This document shows, in pieces, positions 48,901 through 59,260 of a stretch of DNA of 64,000 nucleotides. The stretch is from Onchocerca volvulus. Its lineage: Eukaryota > Nematoda > Chromadorea > Rhabditida > Onchocercidae. The notes beneath the pieces are model-generated. The model worked only from the letters and a program-made list of their open reading frames with translations, did no database searches and had not been told where the DNA came from. Location of the stretch: NCBI GenBank assembly GCA_000499405.2, contig HG738139.1:6100616-6164615 (forward strand), read 5' to 3'. Numbering within the stretch: the first letter of the stretch is position 1; every line of letters starts with the position of its first letter. The translations under genes were made by a program, and so were the position numbers.

Positions 48901-49350
48901 GAATTTGGATTTCTTATTTTAAACCAATAAAAAAAAAATTCAAATAGATGAAAGATTTATAAACAATATACAATAAACTCTTCGTCTTAAATGAAAAAAA
49001 TTTTGCTTAAAATCTTAATTAATATTCAGATAGATGTAGTTATTTTCTGATTTCATTCGGCCCATTAATAGAATTTATTTGAAGCGAACGTGGCACTCAA
49101 CGTGAAACAAACGCCAATCCTGACTCAGCTATCACATAAAGAGGAGAAGGAGGAAGATGAATATGATTTATTTGAGGAGGAATGTCAACCGGAATGGGTG
49201 ACCAGTTCATTCAGGCTTGGTTCAGTACGCCGAAGAAAAAATGGAAAGAATATCGCAATGCAACGTATCCAGAAAGAAATTGAACTAGAAAAGCAGCGAT
49301 ATAGTGAAATGATGAAAATGAGACAAAATGATAAAATAACTCTATATTAG
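38756..49350 (+). CDS. Long gene for a polar low-complexity protein, unknown function
   Basis: Proposed exons 38756-38855, 38952-38973, 39310-39421, 40603-40723, 42171-42305, 42918-43040, 44263-44463, 45226-45360, 46823-46924, 48522-48668 and 49085-49350 give 1464 nt (487 residues) in one frame. The first two exons (one of only 22 nt) are uncertain. From 40603 onward every junction is phase 1. I recognise no domain. The protein is rich in Ser, Gln, Lys, Glu and Thr and lacks hydrophobic segments. The last exon holds an acidic patch (KEEKEEDEYDLFEEE) followed by a basic-helical stretch (RRRKNGKNIAMQRIQKEIE, then LEKQRYSEMM). That end looks like a conserved interaction region or coiled coil. 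The exon at 42171 can also read through to a stop at 42325, giving a short isoform. Its small exons in kilobase introns resemble a scaffold or cytoskeletal adaptor, but that is only inference. Confidence 0.6.
40383..40447. repeat. TTAA microsatellite inside an inverted repeat
   Basis: GGAGATAATTAATTAATTAATTAATTG is followed by about 20 nt and then CAATTAATTATCTC, so the arms pair over about 15 bases. It lies in an intron of the long gene. Confidence 0.75.
41400..41885 (-). CDS. Possible nested small gene, unknown function
   Basis: Two minus-strand exons, 41703-41885 and 41400-41549, join in phase 0 to 333 nt (110 residues) inside an intron of the plus-strand gene. Composition looks coding: aromatic and charged helices (VERYYFEVRDVFLDFLRNAL, RRNIRQAKFLTALVV) followed by CYRMTGEHGVMFDADQEIL and VKWRDIVSNVATN. 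Acceptor (TTTTACCAG) and donor (CAA|GTTGGG) are reasonable. The region has higher G+C, so overlapping frames are also open, including an earlier ATG in another frame (MHGEFGF...). I do not recognise the family. It could be a real nested gene or a decayed piece of one. Confidence 0.4.
42820..42907. repeat. Two long poly-T runs in an intron
   Basis: Two T runs of about 29 and 33 bases flank a short CCAGGGAAAAAAATTAAAAAA block, right before the acceptor at 42917. The first run also ends in a CCAG acceptor-like sequence. Run lengths this long are often uncertain in assemblies. Confidence 0.85.
45019..45038. repeat. Perfect 20-bp palindrome
   Basis: TGCAATCATGCATGATTGCA equals its own reverse complement. 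It is in an intron of the long plus-strand gene, about 190 nt before the next exon. Confidence 0.8.
47119..47290. mobile_element. Pair of inverted fold-back (MITE-like) elements
   Basis: The first unit, 47119-47200, has imperfect terminal inverted repeats (AAACAGATCC-GTATCA against TGATACAGGATCTGTTT). A second, inverted partial copy follows a poly-T run. Its arm (about 47236-47279) is roughly 90% complementary to 47136-47178 around the shared GTTTTCTGCAACGG word. No coding capacity. The whole could fold into a long hairpin in the pre-mRNA of the long gene. Confidence 0.6.
47461..47506. repeat. Tandem duplication of a 23-nt unit
   Basis: TGATTTTATTAGAGCAATTTTCA is followed immediately by a copy with two substitutions. 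It lies in an intron of the long plus-strand gene. Confidence 0.85.
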
Positions 49351-50465
49351 TCAAATAACTCTGTTGCAGAGTTACTTCCAGCTGCATTAATATATTTTTC
49401 AAAACAAATTTTTTTGTTAGTACTACAAGTTTATGCAGAATTCAGAATGAGGTGAAATAAAAGGATGAAAATAAATCACCAGGATTGCTCAATCATTTAT
49501 TGCATCATCTGCCATCTGAAGACAGATACATAACACACTAAGCATTCTGTGTATAAATTCTCTGAAATTAGAAAAACTAATTAACAAATAATATAATTCA
49601 GTTGCTCGATGGTTTACCTACCAAGTTTACTTTCGAGAACCGATTGCTGTTATTGTGATTCGCAAACTGACTGTAATAATTTCCTAATTTACTACATAAC
49701 CGAACGAAAGATCTAGTAGAATTTTAGAATTTTTGATTAGAACTTCAAATTTGTTTGGTATTTTGTTGGAAAGAAAAGAAGATAAAAACTATTAGAGTTA
49801 TATATAATCGTTTTCAGAATATAGTTGATGCTTGGCCCTAAATTTTATACCTAAACTGTTTTAAAGCCCAAATATCCCTATCAACCACAATATTGTTTTT
49901 ATTGCTTTAACATTAGCAACTCACACTGTCTTAAAAATTCTGAACTGGTTGCTTTGGCACAAATAAAGATGTCAATAAGGAGGAATTCAAGGAACAATAA
50001 GTAATATGCAAATGCTTATTCGATTGAGTCAAGTAGTCATGCTATTTTCTTTCGACTCGTTCAACAGTCACCGATATTTTATTAGCAAGACAACTAATTA
50101 ATTTATGCCACTGAACAATCATCTTTATTGTTTCGGATTTTATCACAATGAATATCATTCCTTACCACAATTATTATCACAATTTTGCAACTTATTAGTA
50201 AATTCATATGGAATAAACTTGGATCTCTATTTTTTTTTTGAGATTCTGATTACTTCTCTGAGCCATAAATGCTATCTTTGTTATCTCACTAATTCTCTGA
50301 ATAAGACAGATTAAGTAGAAACACAATAATTTCCTGAAAAAACTTTTTTAATCATTTGAAAAAAAAAGTGAAGAGTTTCGCAGTATTCAGAAATTCTTAT
50401 ATATAGTTTTGAGTATCTTCTCAAAATAAAGCAAATATGTCAGCTAATCGAAAATAAATTAAATG
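49351..50465. other. Convergent 3' region of the long gene and mL46
   Basis: No gene recognised. An AATAAA-like hexamer (TGAAATAAAAG at about 49451) lies about 100 nt after the plus-strand stop. A short minus-strand stretch near 50400 follows an acceptor-like TTTTGAG and could be an alternative last exon of mL46. Confidence 0.4.
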
Positions 50466-52423
50466 CTAAGAAGATTGCATTTTTATATTCGTTTTCAACC
50501 GAGTTTTTTGAGATTCTGTTCTTTTACCACATTCAAAGCTGTTTTTTCTCAAAAGAGAAGAAGGAAAGAGAGTTGATAAAGCTCGAAGATATGATATCGT
50601 ATGTCTTACGCTTGCGCCAAATTCCTTTGCACTGACCCATTTGTAATCTGCAATTTCATCTCCATTGACTATCAGCGGAACACGCTTCATATAGAAGGCT
50701 TTGAAGAAAAAGATCTGCAAACAAAATCAGTTGATTTAATTTATTCAAAAAATTTCTGGATAATAATGTATGTCCTGCAGAAAAAATTGCTTAGGATGAA
50801 ATCTGAAGACAAAAGATAACAGACTGCAAAAATTATTTCCTGCATCATTACGAATCTATTAAATTAAAACAGTCGTAACTGGAAAAATTAAGACAAACCA
50901 ATTCTGTGATCAAACTGAACAGTTTTGTTCTTAAATAATTGATTACTATGAAACATCAGTAATGATAGGACAACTTACCGCAGCACCTCGTGACGATGTT
51001 TTTAACCGTTGTCGTAGTTGAGCAGGATAGTTATAAAAATAAACGGAGAACGGTGCATTGCTTATTCCTTTTCCACACATTTCAACGGAAAATAATTCTT
51101 TAAGACACCGCTCCGAAGTCTGCAAGTAAATTATTTTTCACAAAAAAGCAAATATTTCACTATAATTTAAAAAATTCAAAAGAATTCTGCTCTATCATTT
51201 CTGGAAACTAGAAAAGTGAGGACTGCAGGTCAAATTATATAGAATCCTACTAATTACCTGATGTATTTAAAATTTTACTAATTACCTGATAAATTTACAA
51301 CAAAAAGAAATTGAGAAATATATTAATATTAATGATGCATGAAATAATATCTCATTAAAAGTGAGGAATGCATAAAAAAAAATGAAACCAACTTATTTAT
51401 AATTTTTACTTGTTTTAGTGATTCGTTTGGAAGATTTCGCAATTGAGGTAAATGCCACGGCGAATGATAACCATCCTTCCGACCAAATTTCTGACAAACA
51501 ATAAGCACAAGAAATTCATCAATTTTTTTTTCTAAGCTTCTGTCATCAGCTTTTGAAAACTGCAAAAACCAGTATGTTAAGCAATGTAAATATCATAATA
51601 ATGCATCAATTAATTGTAAATTAACTATCAAGAGTCATCTTATTCCAGACAATTACAGAAAAACAAGAAATTCAGTGGAATTAGCTTCTTTCAAGCTTAA
51701 CTTACTAATTAAAAACAAACAGAGAAATACTGTGTGATAATTATCCGGCAAGTTTATGGTGCAAAATACATACACTATTCTATATTTCAGGTCTGAAAGT
51801 CTTGATGTAGCGTCTATTTCTGCTGGTCCTGAATTGAGCAATAGTCAAATCACGTAACTGCTGATTTCTGGCCTTTATTAAAAATAGATCGAGATAGCAT
51901 ATTTTAAAAAAGCATCACCTTGGTCAGATCTCCAATTGCAAGCTCTTTGCGAATTCGATCTGCTTCCTTCCTCCAGTTTTCCTCGTCCACAGAAGCTAGG
52001 ATTCCTATTTCTTCTTGTAGGTTAGCTTCTCCATCCATCTTCAATCTTTCTCTTTCCTTAAGAAGCCTATAATAAAATCATAAAAAAAAAGATTATAGAA
52101 AGAGAGAAATATTGACTATCAGATAGTTTCGATAATAAAAACATAACAAGCTGCAAAATAAATAAATTCGAATAAACAGTAATTTAAAAATACCGTTCAT
52201 CTCTTAACTGTCGCAATTCAAAATCACATAGTAGTGAGTTTTCTAATTCCCTCTGAAGCATAAGGTCATAATAACGTTTTTCGATATCAAGCATTGGAGG
52301 TGCAATGATAGGTGGCCTAATAAGGGCTACTGATGCAAATATATCCCAAACATGCGAACATTTACTATTAAGCGCCATCGATGAATGGAAGCGTAATACT
52401 TGATATAGTATTCTGTGACCCAT
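50466..52423 (-). CDS. Mitochondrial ribosomal protein mL46 (MRPL46)
   Basis: Five exons, 52194-52423, 51919-52066, 51410-51559, 50979-51119 and 50466-50714, join to 918 nt (305 residues; human about 279). The start is 18 bases after the acceptor CTGTTTTCAG, suggesting trans-splicing. The N-terminus (HRILYQVLRFHSS) is basic and amphipathic, fitting a mitochondrial presequence. WDIFASVALIRPPIIAPPM is the family's conserved entry. ENSLLCDFELRQLRDER then follows, and a Nudix-like fold includes FLVLIVCQKFG, the degenerate helix ERCLKELFS, and IFFFKAFYM...YKWVSAKEFG. mL46 is a large-subunit mitoribosomal protein. The last 48 codons after KEFGAS are uncertain because a donor lies there (AGC|GTAAGA); a spliced alternative end is possible. 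Confidence 0.88.
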
Positions 52424-52855
52424 AATTACAACTAATTCGAATGTCCTGAAAACAGCTAATTTAAGTGATTTCGTCGGAAAAAGCCAATTACGACAGCAGA
52501 TACCTATAGATATTTCCTGATAAATTTCTTCACATTTACAGCATCCGTCATTCAGTATGTATGGATTTCGAGCTAGCAACTTACAAATACTAAAGCTGGA
52601 AACATCTTCTGGGATGTTTGTAAATACATCTGTCACCTACGAACATATCATTCCTCGCCCCCTCTCCATACCCTACCAAAGTAAAACGACACCACACTTC
52701 ACCAATAATGACCATTGGTACTTGGAAGTTTCATATGGATCGAATCCATATTTATCAAAGTGACGGAGACGTTAGTGGTGGAATGGACTATAGTGATAGT
52801 TGGACATTTTGGTATTCGTTTTCTGGATTATAATACCTGTTTAGGTATTTCAACA
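52424..52855. promoter_or_regulatory. Bidirectional intergenic region, mL46 / SMARCD
   Basis: 432 nt between divergent start codons, with acceptor-like sequences close to both ATGs (CTGTTTTCAG on the minus strand, GTTTAG on the plus strand). It is probably a shared promoter plus outrons. Confidence 0.45.
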
Positions 52856-55800
52856 ATGCATCGAGGTAGTACAGCAGTGCCATCCAATAATAGTTCTAAT
52901 ATCAGGTAATTTCTTAATAAATTATGCGACCATTCATCAGTAATATAATGGTTGTAATATCAGGCAATTTTTTGATAAATCACATGATTAATTATCTGTT
53001 AAAAATTCTTCATTTCTATAGTTATCACTTTTTAATATTACTAAATAAATATAATGTATTCTGTCTTTGCCAATTGCATTACTTATACTTTATGTGCAGA
53101 ATAATAAATAATGTACCAGTTTGGTTCCGGATTTAGTTTCTTATTTAGTGGTTACTTACTTAGTTCTAATCTTGCATCTTTATAGGAACTTAGCTTGCAG
53201 CTTCGAAAAAATTGCTGGAATAACTGTAATAATTAAACATTGAAAGAGTAAGAAATTTCCTATAGAAAAAAATATTTTGCGATATCTTGAAATGTGTTAT
53301 GACCCACTTTACTATTCATTTTCTGGGATTGGTTACCATTACTAATAAATAATTCGACAGCATTATTTATTGCTATTTAATAAAAAGTAGTTTGATATTC
53401 TGAACTGCATTTCATATTTATTGCGAACATAATATGCGTTTCATTAAACTGATAAACTTTTCAATGCTTGTAAAGAAATAGCCTCCTAAAAGCAAGTGAA
53501 AATTAATCAGATTTTTTGCATAATTGATTACTTTTTATTTATTGCAGTTACGAACTTATTAAGATGATTGTGAGATTAGGTATTAAGCCACCTAATATTT
53601 ATTTTCTTGTTACTTAGATATGGCGGAGCAATACCAAATACACAACATGGTCGACGGTCATTTGCTCCGCAGCCGTCGGGTGCTCCACCAATGCTTCCCC
53701 CACAACACAATACTCGCAGTCAGGTGCAGAATCGAGCGAAAAAACGAAAACTGGTTGATAAGTTATTACCTATACAGGTAACTTACAACTTAGGGCGATT
53801 TTTTTTTTGTTGATGGCTTATATAGGTAACTTTACCAACATTAAGACATATCAACAAATTCAATTATGAGGCAACTTTAATACTTCCTTGTAAAATTTTG
53901 TATTCACAGTATTTCGCTCTAATTGCTCTTATTAATATTGAATTTCAAACATTCATTTTAAAAATAGCAAAGGTAAAAGTGAAAAATACTGCTTGTCATT
54001 ATTAATAAGAAAAAATCCACCTTAGAAGTTCGTTTTACATGGAAAAGTTAAAACTGTTAATAAAATCAATATGGATTAGGTTCTCTATCTTAGTTATGAT
54101 TTGAAAGTTATGAAGATAAGATTTCTAACTTTTGCAAAGAGCCGTCAAATTTCAGCTTTATAATCTAGATCAAATACTTCCTTCATAGAAAGGGTCAACG
54201 AAATCAAAAAATCAGTTTCTATCTTCTGATTTATTTAAGGTCCGGGAACTTGTACCAGAATCTCAAGCTTATATGGATCTCCTAGCTTTCGAACAAAAAC
54301 TTGATGCCACTATTACAAGAAAAAAACTGGATATACAAGAAGCTTTGAAAAGGCCAATAAAAGTAAAAAGGCGGCTTCGAATATACATTTCACATACATT
54401 CATACCTGGCAAAGAACCTGAGGTCTGTAAAAATATTTTTTTTTTTAAAGGTCCGCAGGAATTAAAAACGACATTATGGACCTAGATTATGCTAACTTCT
54501 TATGAATACTAATCTTCCTGCCAATGTTTCTTGTGCAGAATTATAGTTATAAAATTACTCTGAAAATTTTCCCTTCCGTGGTGAGAATAAGAAGTTTTTA
54601 CGTTAATAATTTGCAGAGAGAAGGTGAGGAAGGCACTGTACCAATGTGGGAACTACGTGTTGAAGGACGTCTATTAGATGAACTGTCAGGAGGCGTGAGT
54701 GCTGCAAGTGGAGGGGCTACTCAAAATCGAAATCAACCACTAAAACGGAAATTTAGTTCGTTCTTCAAAAGTTTGGTCATCGAATTGGACAAAGAAATTT
54801 ATGGTCCTGACAATCATCTTGTTGAATGGCATCGAACTCCTCAAACGAATGAAACTGATGGATTTCAGGTTTTTTTTTTCTGTAACTGTCATAGATTTCT
54901 AAAATTAAGTCGGAACATTATGGAACGAGCATATCAGTTCTGAGTATTTGATATATTTATAAACTCATTTTTTATTTGTTTTTAGGTGAAAAGACCTGGA
55001 GATCGAGATGTCAAATGCACAATTCTTTTATTACTTGATTATCAACCGATGAAATTTAAATTACATCCACGATTGGGAAAAGTACTTGGGATGGCTACGG
55101 AAACACGTCCAAAAATTATTGAAGCTCTTTGGCAGTACATAAAAACACACAAATTGCAGGTATAAGTTTCCCAGGAATATTTTTTGATCGTGTAATTCCC
55201 TTCTGAATCTTCAAAATTCATTTCTTATTCTTTATTACATAAAAGCACTTCTATAGAACAGCATCAGAGTATTTTGCAGGACCATGCTGAACGCGATAAT
55301 ATAAATTGCGATGCATACTTAGAACAAATTTTTGGAGTGAAACGAATGCGTTTTATGGAAATACCTCAACGGCTTCAAAGTTTATTGCATCAGCCAGATC
55401 CCCTGATTTTGCATCATACTATTCAGTACAGCGAGGGGAATGAAAAAAATACGGCATGCTATGATATTGGTAATTTTTATTCTAAATGATTTCCATATCT
55501 GGTCGTTAATAATTTTATCAAGTAAAGCCTTCATTAGTAGATGGGATGTTAGGATTCAGAAAGCCCTTTCTCTAATTTTTAAAAAAAGGAAAATTTCAAA
55601 TCTCTAAATAATTCCTTATGAATTTCAAGAATCACTAAAGAAATGAGGAATATTAGTTGACAGAAACATAGGAAGTGAAGGATAATTTTGATAATCATAG
55701 ATGTGGAAATGGAAGATCCGCTAAAAACGCAGATGACTTCATTTCTTCATAGCCACGCTAATATGCCAGATATCAGTGCATTGGATCAGAAGATTTTTGA

Positions 55801-56466
55801 TATTGTGGAACAGATCAATGAATGGAAGCTTCGACGAGATTTTTATGTTCGTTTTGCAGACAATCCACAGGAATTTATCCACAAATGGTTGATTTCTCAA
55901 AGTAATGATCTGAAGGTAATATTTATTGCATTATTTATGGTTGGAAATATCCATAACCGTTTTGTCTTAAATCCTTAGATTACAAAATTATTAGAGGTTT
56001 AGGAATTACTCATTTTATACATTGTGTGTCACAGTAGTAATGATATTCCAATGTTGTCTGTTATAAATCTCCTGAAACGGTTTGTGATTTCAATACCTTG
56101 ATATCTCAGTTCATTTTCTATTCTTGTTGTTATTAATTTGGTCCCATGATCTAGGAAGTTAATGCGCAAATCGTTGAAAAGTAATGAAAATATCCAAGTA
56201 CTGCAAAAGCAAAATTGTATAATTGACTACTTCTAATAAATCATTTAATATCAGATCACATAATAAAGATAAACTTATCTTCGATAATACCTATCAGATG
56301 CTTTTTTCAGACAATGACAGAAGTATTTGGTGATAGTGAAATTGAACGTCGTGCTGAATATTATTATCAGCCTCAAATCATGGAAGGAACTTTTCGCTAT
56401 ATCTATCACAAAGTGCAACAAAAACGAGCTGAACTGGAGAGCACATTAGGCATCAAAAACAATTGA
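52856..56466 (+). CDS. SMARCD/BAF60 subunit of SWI/SNF chromatin remodelling complex
   Basis: Eight exons, 52856-52905, 53618-53777, 54240-54422, 54617-54868, 54986-55159, 55280-55469, 55701-55915 and 56311-56466, join to 1380 nt (459 residues; human SMARCD1 about 515). The N-terminus is Pro/Gln/Asn-rich. [11 protein letters not shown] and [20 protein letters not shown] open the conserved core. LRIYISHTF and [12 protein letters not shown] follow. The SWIB/MDM2 domain spans about residues 219-300 ([38 protein letters not shown]). The C-terminal helices include [17 protein letters not shown] and [17 protein letters not shown]60 proteins link transcription factors to the nuclear remodelling complex. 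C. elegans has two (swsn-2.1 and swsn-2.2); which one this matches is not clear. Confidence 0.95.
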
Positions 56467-57538
56467 CTTTTCAATAATTCTTTTGACTATTTCATTTAAT
56501 TTAATGGCAAATCAATAACTATATACTTGTAGAAATAGTTGGGATTAGTAATTTTATTGCTTTATAAGTTTTAAAGATGACCGTGGTTTCTAGCATGATT
56601 TTTCTTTTAATTTTGCCGTTTGGTGGTTGTTTTATGTGAACTATCCTCGCAGCTACTTTAATTTATTTATTCTTCATCTATTGATTTTCATAATCATTAA
56701 AAAGGAAATATGTTTGTTGTACTCAACATAATTTAAAATCTGTATTTTGCTAACTTTCATAGTCTGACATGTTTGATTTATATTTTATTTTTCATTAGAA
56801 ATTAATATTTATTTAAATTGTTTCTCTTTGTTTGTGAATCCTTGCCCTATCTTGAAGAAGTGGGCAGATTGATTTAAGATTGAAATTCCTGGTCATTGGT
56901 AGACATAAGACCATTTTTCTGAATCAGTTGTAAAAATTTTACAGTATTTGTACATGTTTTTGTTTGCTTTATAAAGACAGTATTGTTCACCATCTTTTAC
57001 TGCTACAAGTCTATTATTCATTTTGTTTCTTGAGGTTGATTTGCAGTCAAAAGTTGTTCAGCTAATATTCTCGCAGCAGAAAAAATAACTAAGTGAATTG
57101 ATTTCTTTACAGTCACTGGAGAATGTTACCTAGTTTCTATTGCGAGATAACATTCTAAACAAAAAATAGTTGAGATGTATGATCTATTATTGTTATTGCT
57201 CTGCAAGCAATGAAATTGTTGTGAATGGCATTATTTTGGCTGGAACTATATAATATTGTCAATTATTAAATTTTAAAATTGCAAATTACAATGACAGGTT
57301 TGGCAAATTACCATGGTATCGTGGTCCGAGAAGTATATTAAAATAATTATGAGGGATAAAATTGTCAATTCATTTGTAAAGAACTGATGCTTGTTGCGAA
57401 TTTTGCTCTTTTTCTAGCAATTTTATCTATTAGTCGATTAGAATGAAAAAATATGCATAATTGTATAAATCGTTTAAAGATTTCGGAGAGATCGGGCCAG
57501 TTTCTCCCATAAGAATATAAATTTTTATTTAGGATGAA
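56467..57538. other. SMARCD 3' region and METTL6 5' flank
   Basis: AT-rich, no gene recognised. It ends with the acceptor TTTATTTAG at 57532. The first ATG after it (GATGAAATGA) opens a one-codon frame, and the METTL6-like start follows seven bases after the acceptor. Confidence 0.45.
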
Positions 57539-58726
57539 ATGAACGAATCACTTGCAAGTTGTTCAAGTGAAGATCGTTTTTCAGTTGACGTTTCACAAAC
57601 AGAAATATATTCTTTACCTCGAAAGTTCAATGAGGAAGAGGAAGAAACAATACGAAAGCAAGTGCCAGCAAGTGATTTTAAACGAATCAAGATACAAGAA
57701 GGATTACGGAAGAATTGGGATAAATTTTATTTACGAAATAAGAATAATTTCTTCAAAGATAGATGGTGGACACAGCACGAACTTGATGAATTGTTGAAGC
57801 AACATGTCAATTTACAGGTTCACCGATATTAAATATAACATACTTCTGTCTATATTTCTCAAGAATCGCCTTGACAGTGCACGCAATAATATATAAATTT
57901 GTAACCTCACTTCTATTATAGGCAAGCAGTGGTAATCGTTTGTGGGAAAGAAGATAATTTCCTATTGCAGCTTTTAAAAAAGTTTTATATAAATTTACTT
58001 GACATCATTCCGCTTCTTTTTACTTCATTTATTGCTTTTGCAGGATAACTTGAATTTTCTGGAAGCTGGCTGTGGTGTTGGCAACTTAATTTTTCCTCTG
58101 ATGCATTTTTATCCGCATTGGAACTTCTATGCCTTTGATTTTTCTGATAACGCCATTCGGTTACTACGTGAACGCAATGAAGCGCACAATCTGTCAATCA
58201 GTACTGCAGTTGCAGACTTGACCTGCAACAGCTTTTCGCTGGACTTTCCAGCAGCTGACATAATATCTTTAATTTTTGTTCTCAGTGCAATCCCACCTTG
58301 TAAGCAACAACAAGCAGTGAAGAATTTATTGAAGTTAGTAAAAGTTCGGGGTGTAGTCTTTGTTCGTGACTATGGCATCAACGATCACGCCATGCTGCGA
58401 TTTGGCCGACACTGTAAATTGGATGAGCGATTTTATGCAAAACAGGATGGGACGATGACTTACTATTTCAAATTAGGTATAGTTCTCAACTCTTTTACAT
58501 AAAGATTACTTCGGCAAGTCATCAACATAATTGATCCATTGTAACTATTTTTAAATCTTTGTGAATTTTCACATCATTCGTTTCAGAAGAATTGGACGAA
58601 CTATTCATTCAACAAGGTTTTCACAAAGTAATAAGCACATATCTCTTGCGAAAAACAGTTAACCATAAAAAAAATCTTTCAGTTGATCGAGTATTCGTAC
58701 AAGCTGTTTACGCTAAGCTCTTCTGA
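57539..58726 (+). CDS. METTL6-like tRNA 3-methylcytidine methyltransferase
   Basis: Three exons, 57539-57817, 58044-58476 and 58587-58726, join to 852 nt (283 residues; human METTL6 about 284). The N-terminal family signature NWDKFYLRNKNNFFKDRWW leads to the Rossmann SAM-binding motif I (LEAGCGVGNLIFPL, residues 99-112). Then come FYAFDFSDNAIRLL, ADLTCNSF and a motif-IV region IISLIFVLSAIPP. VFVRDYGINDHAMLRF and GTMTYYF complete the catalytic fold, with VDRVFVQAVYAKLF at the end. These enzymes make m3C32 in tRNA anticodon loops. Length favours METTL6 (tRNA-Ser) over METTL2/8, but subtype is not proven. Confidence 0.92.
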
Positions 58727-58900
58727 TGATAGTATCTTTTTGACTATATCAAAAATTAAAATATTAAAATTATTGGAAAACTTACACTCCTCAAATGTTT
58801 CTGATATATCAAAAAAATTACGAGAAGAAAACATGAAATCTCTCCAGTAATAGATTACTAGTAAATCAATTATGTATATATCCTGTGCGTTTATGTTACT

Positions 58901-58906
58901 AATAAA
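58901..58906 (+). terminator. Poly-A signal of the METTL6-like gene
   Basis: AATAAA about 175 nt after the stop codon on the sense strand. Confidence 0.6.
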
Positions 58907-59260
58907 GTCAAAACATATATATTTTTGATTGCTAATTTGGACTCAGAAACATTAGCGATAGAACAAATTGATGATTATCTAATTACCTAATTTGCACTAG
59001 CAGAGTGTGCAGACTTTTGCACTATATGTTAACTGTAATTTGGAAATCAAGATGTTTTACTTATTTACCCGTAACTCGAAAAGTTAAAATGTTTTAAAAT
59101 TCTCATTCATTCATATTTTGAAATAATTTCCATTACCATGTATCCAGAAAAACAACTATCTAAAATTAACAAAATAAAAAAATAAAACAGTGGCACCCGC
59201 ACACAAAGATATCATTTCATAGATTTCTTCTGATAAGTGAATTTGAACAGTGCTGTTTCT

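Noticed and set aside
51770..51826. Minus-strand segment GPAEIDATSRLSDLKYRI inside an mL46 intron
   Set aside because: Would need a phase-1 upstream exon; the mL46 exons on either side join directly in phase 0.
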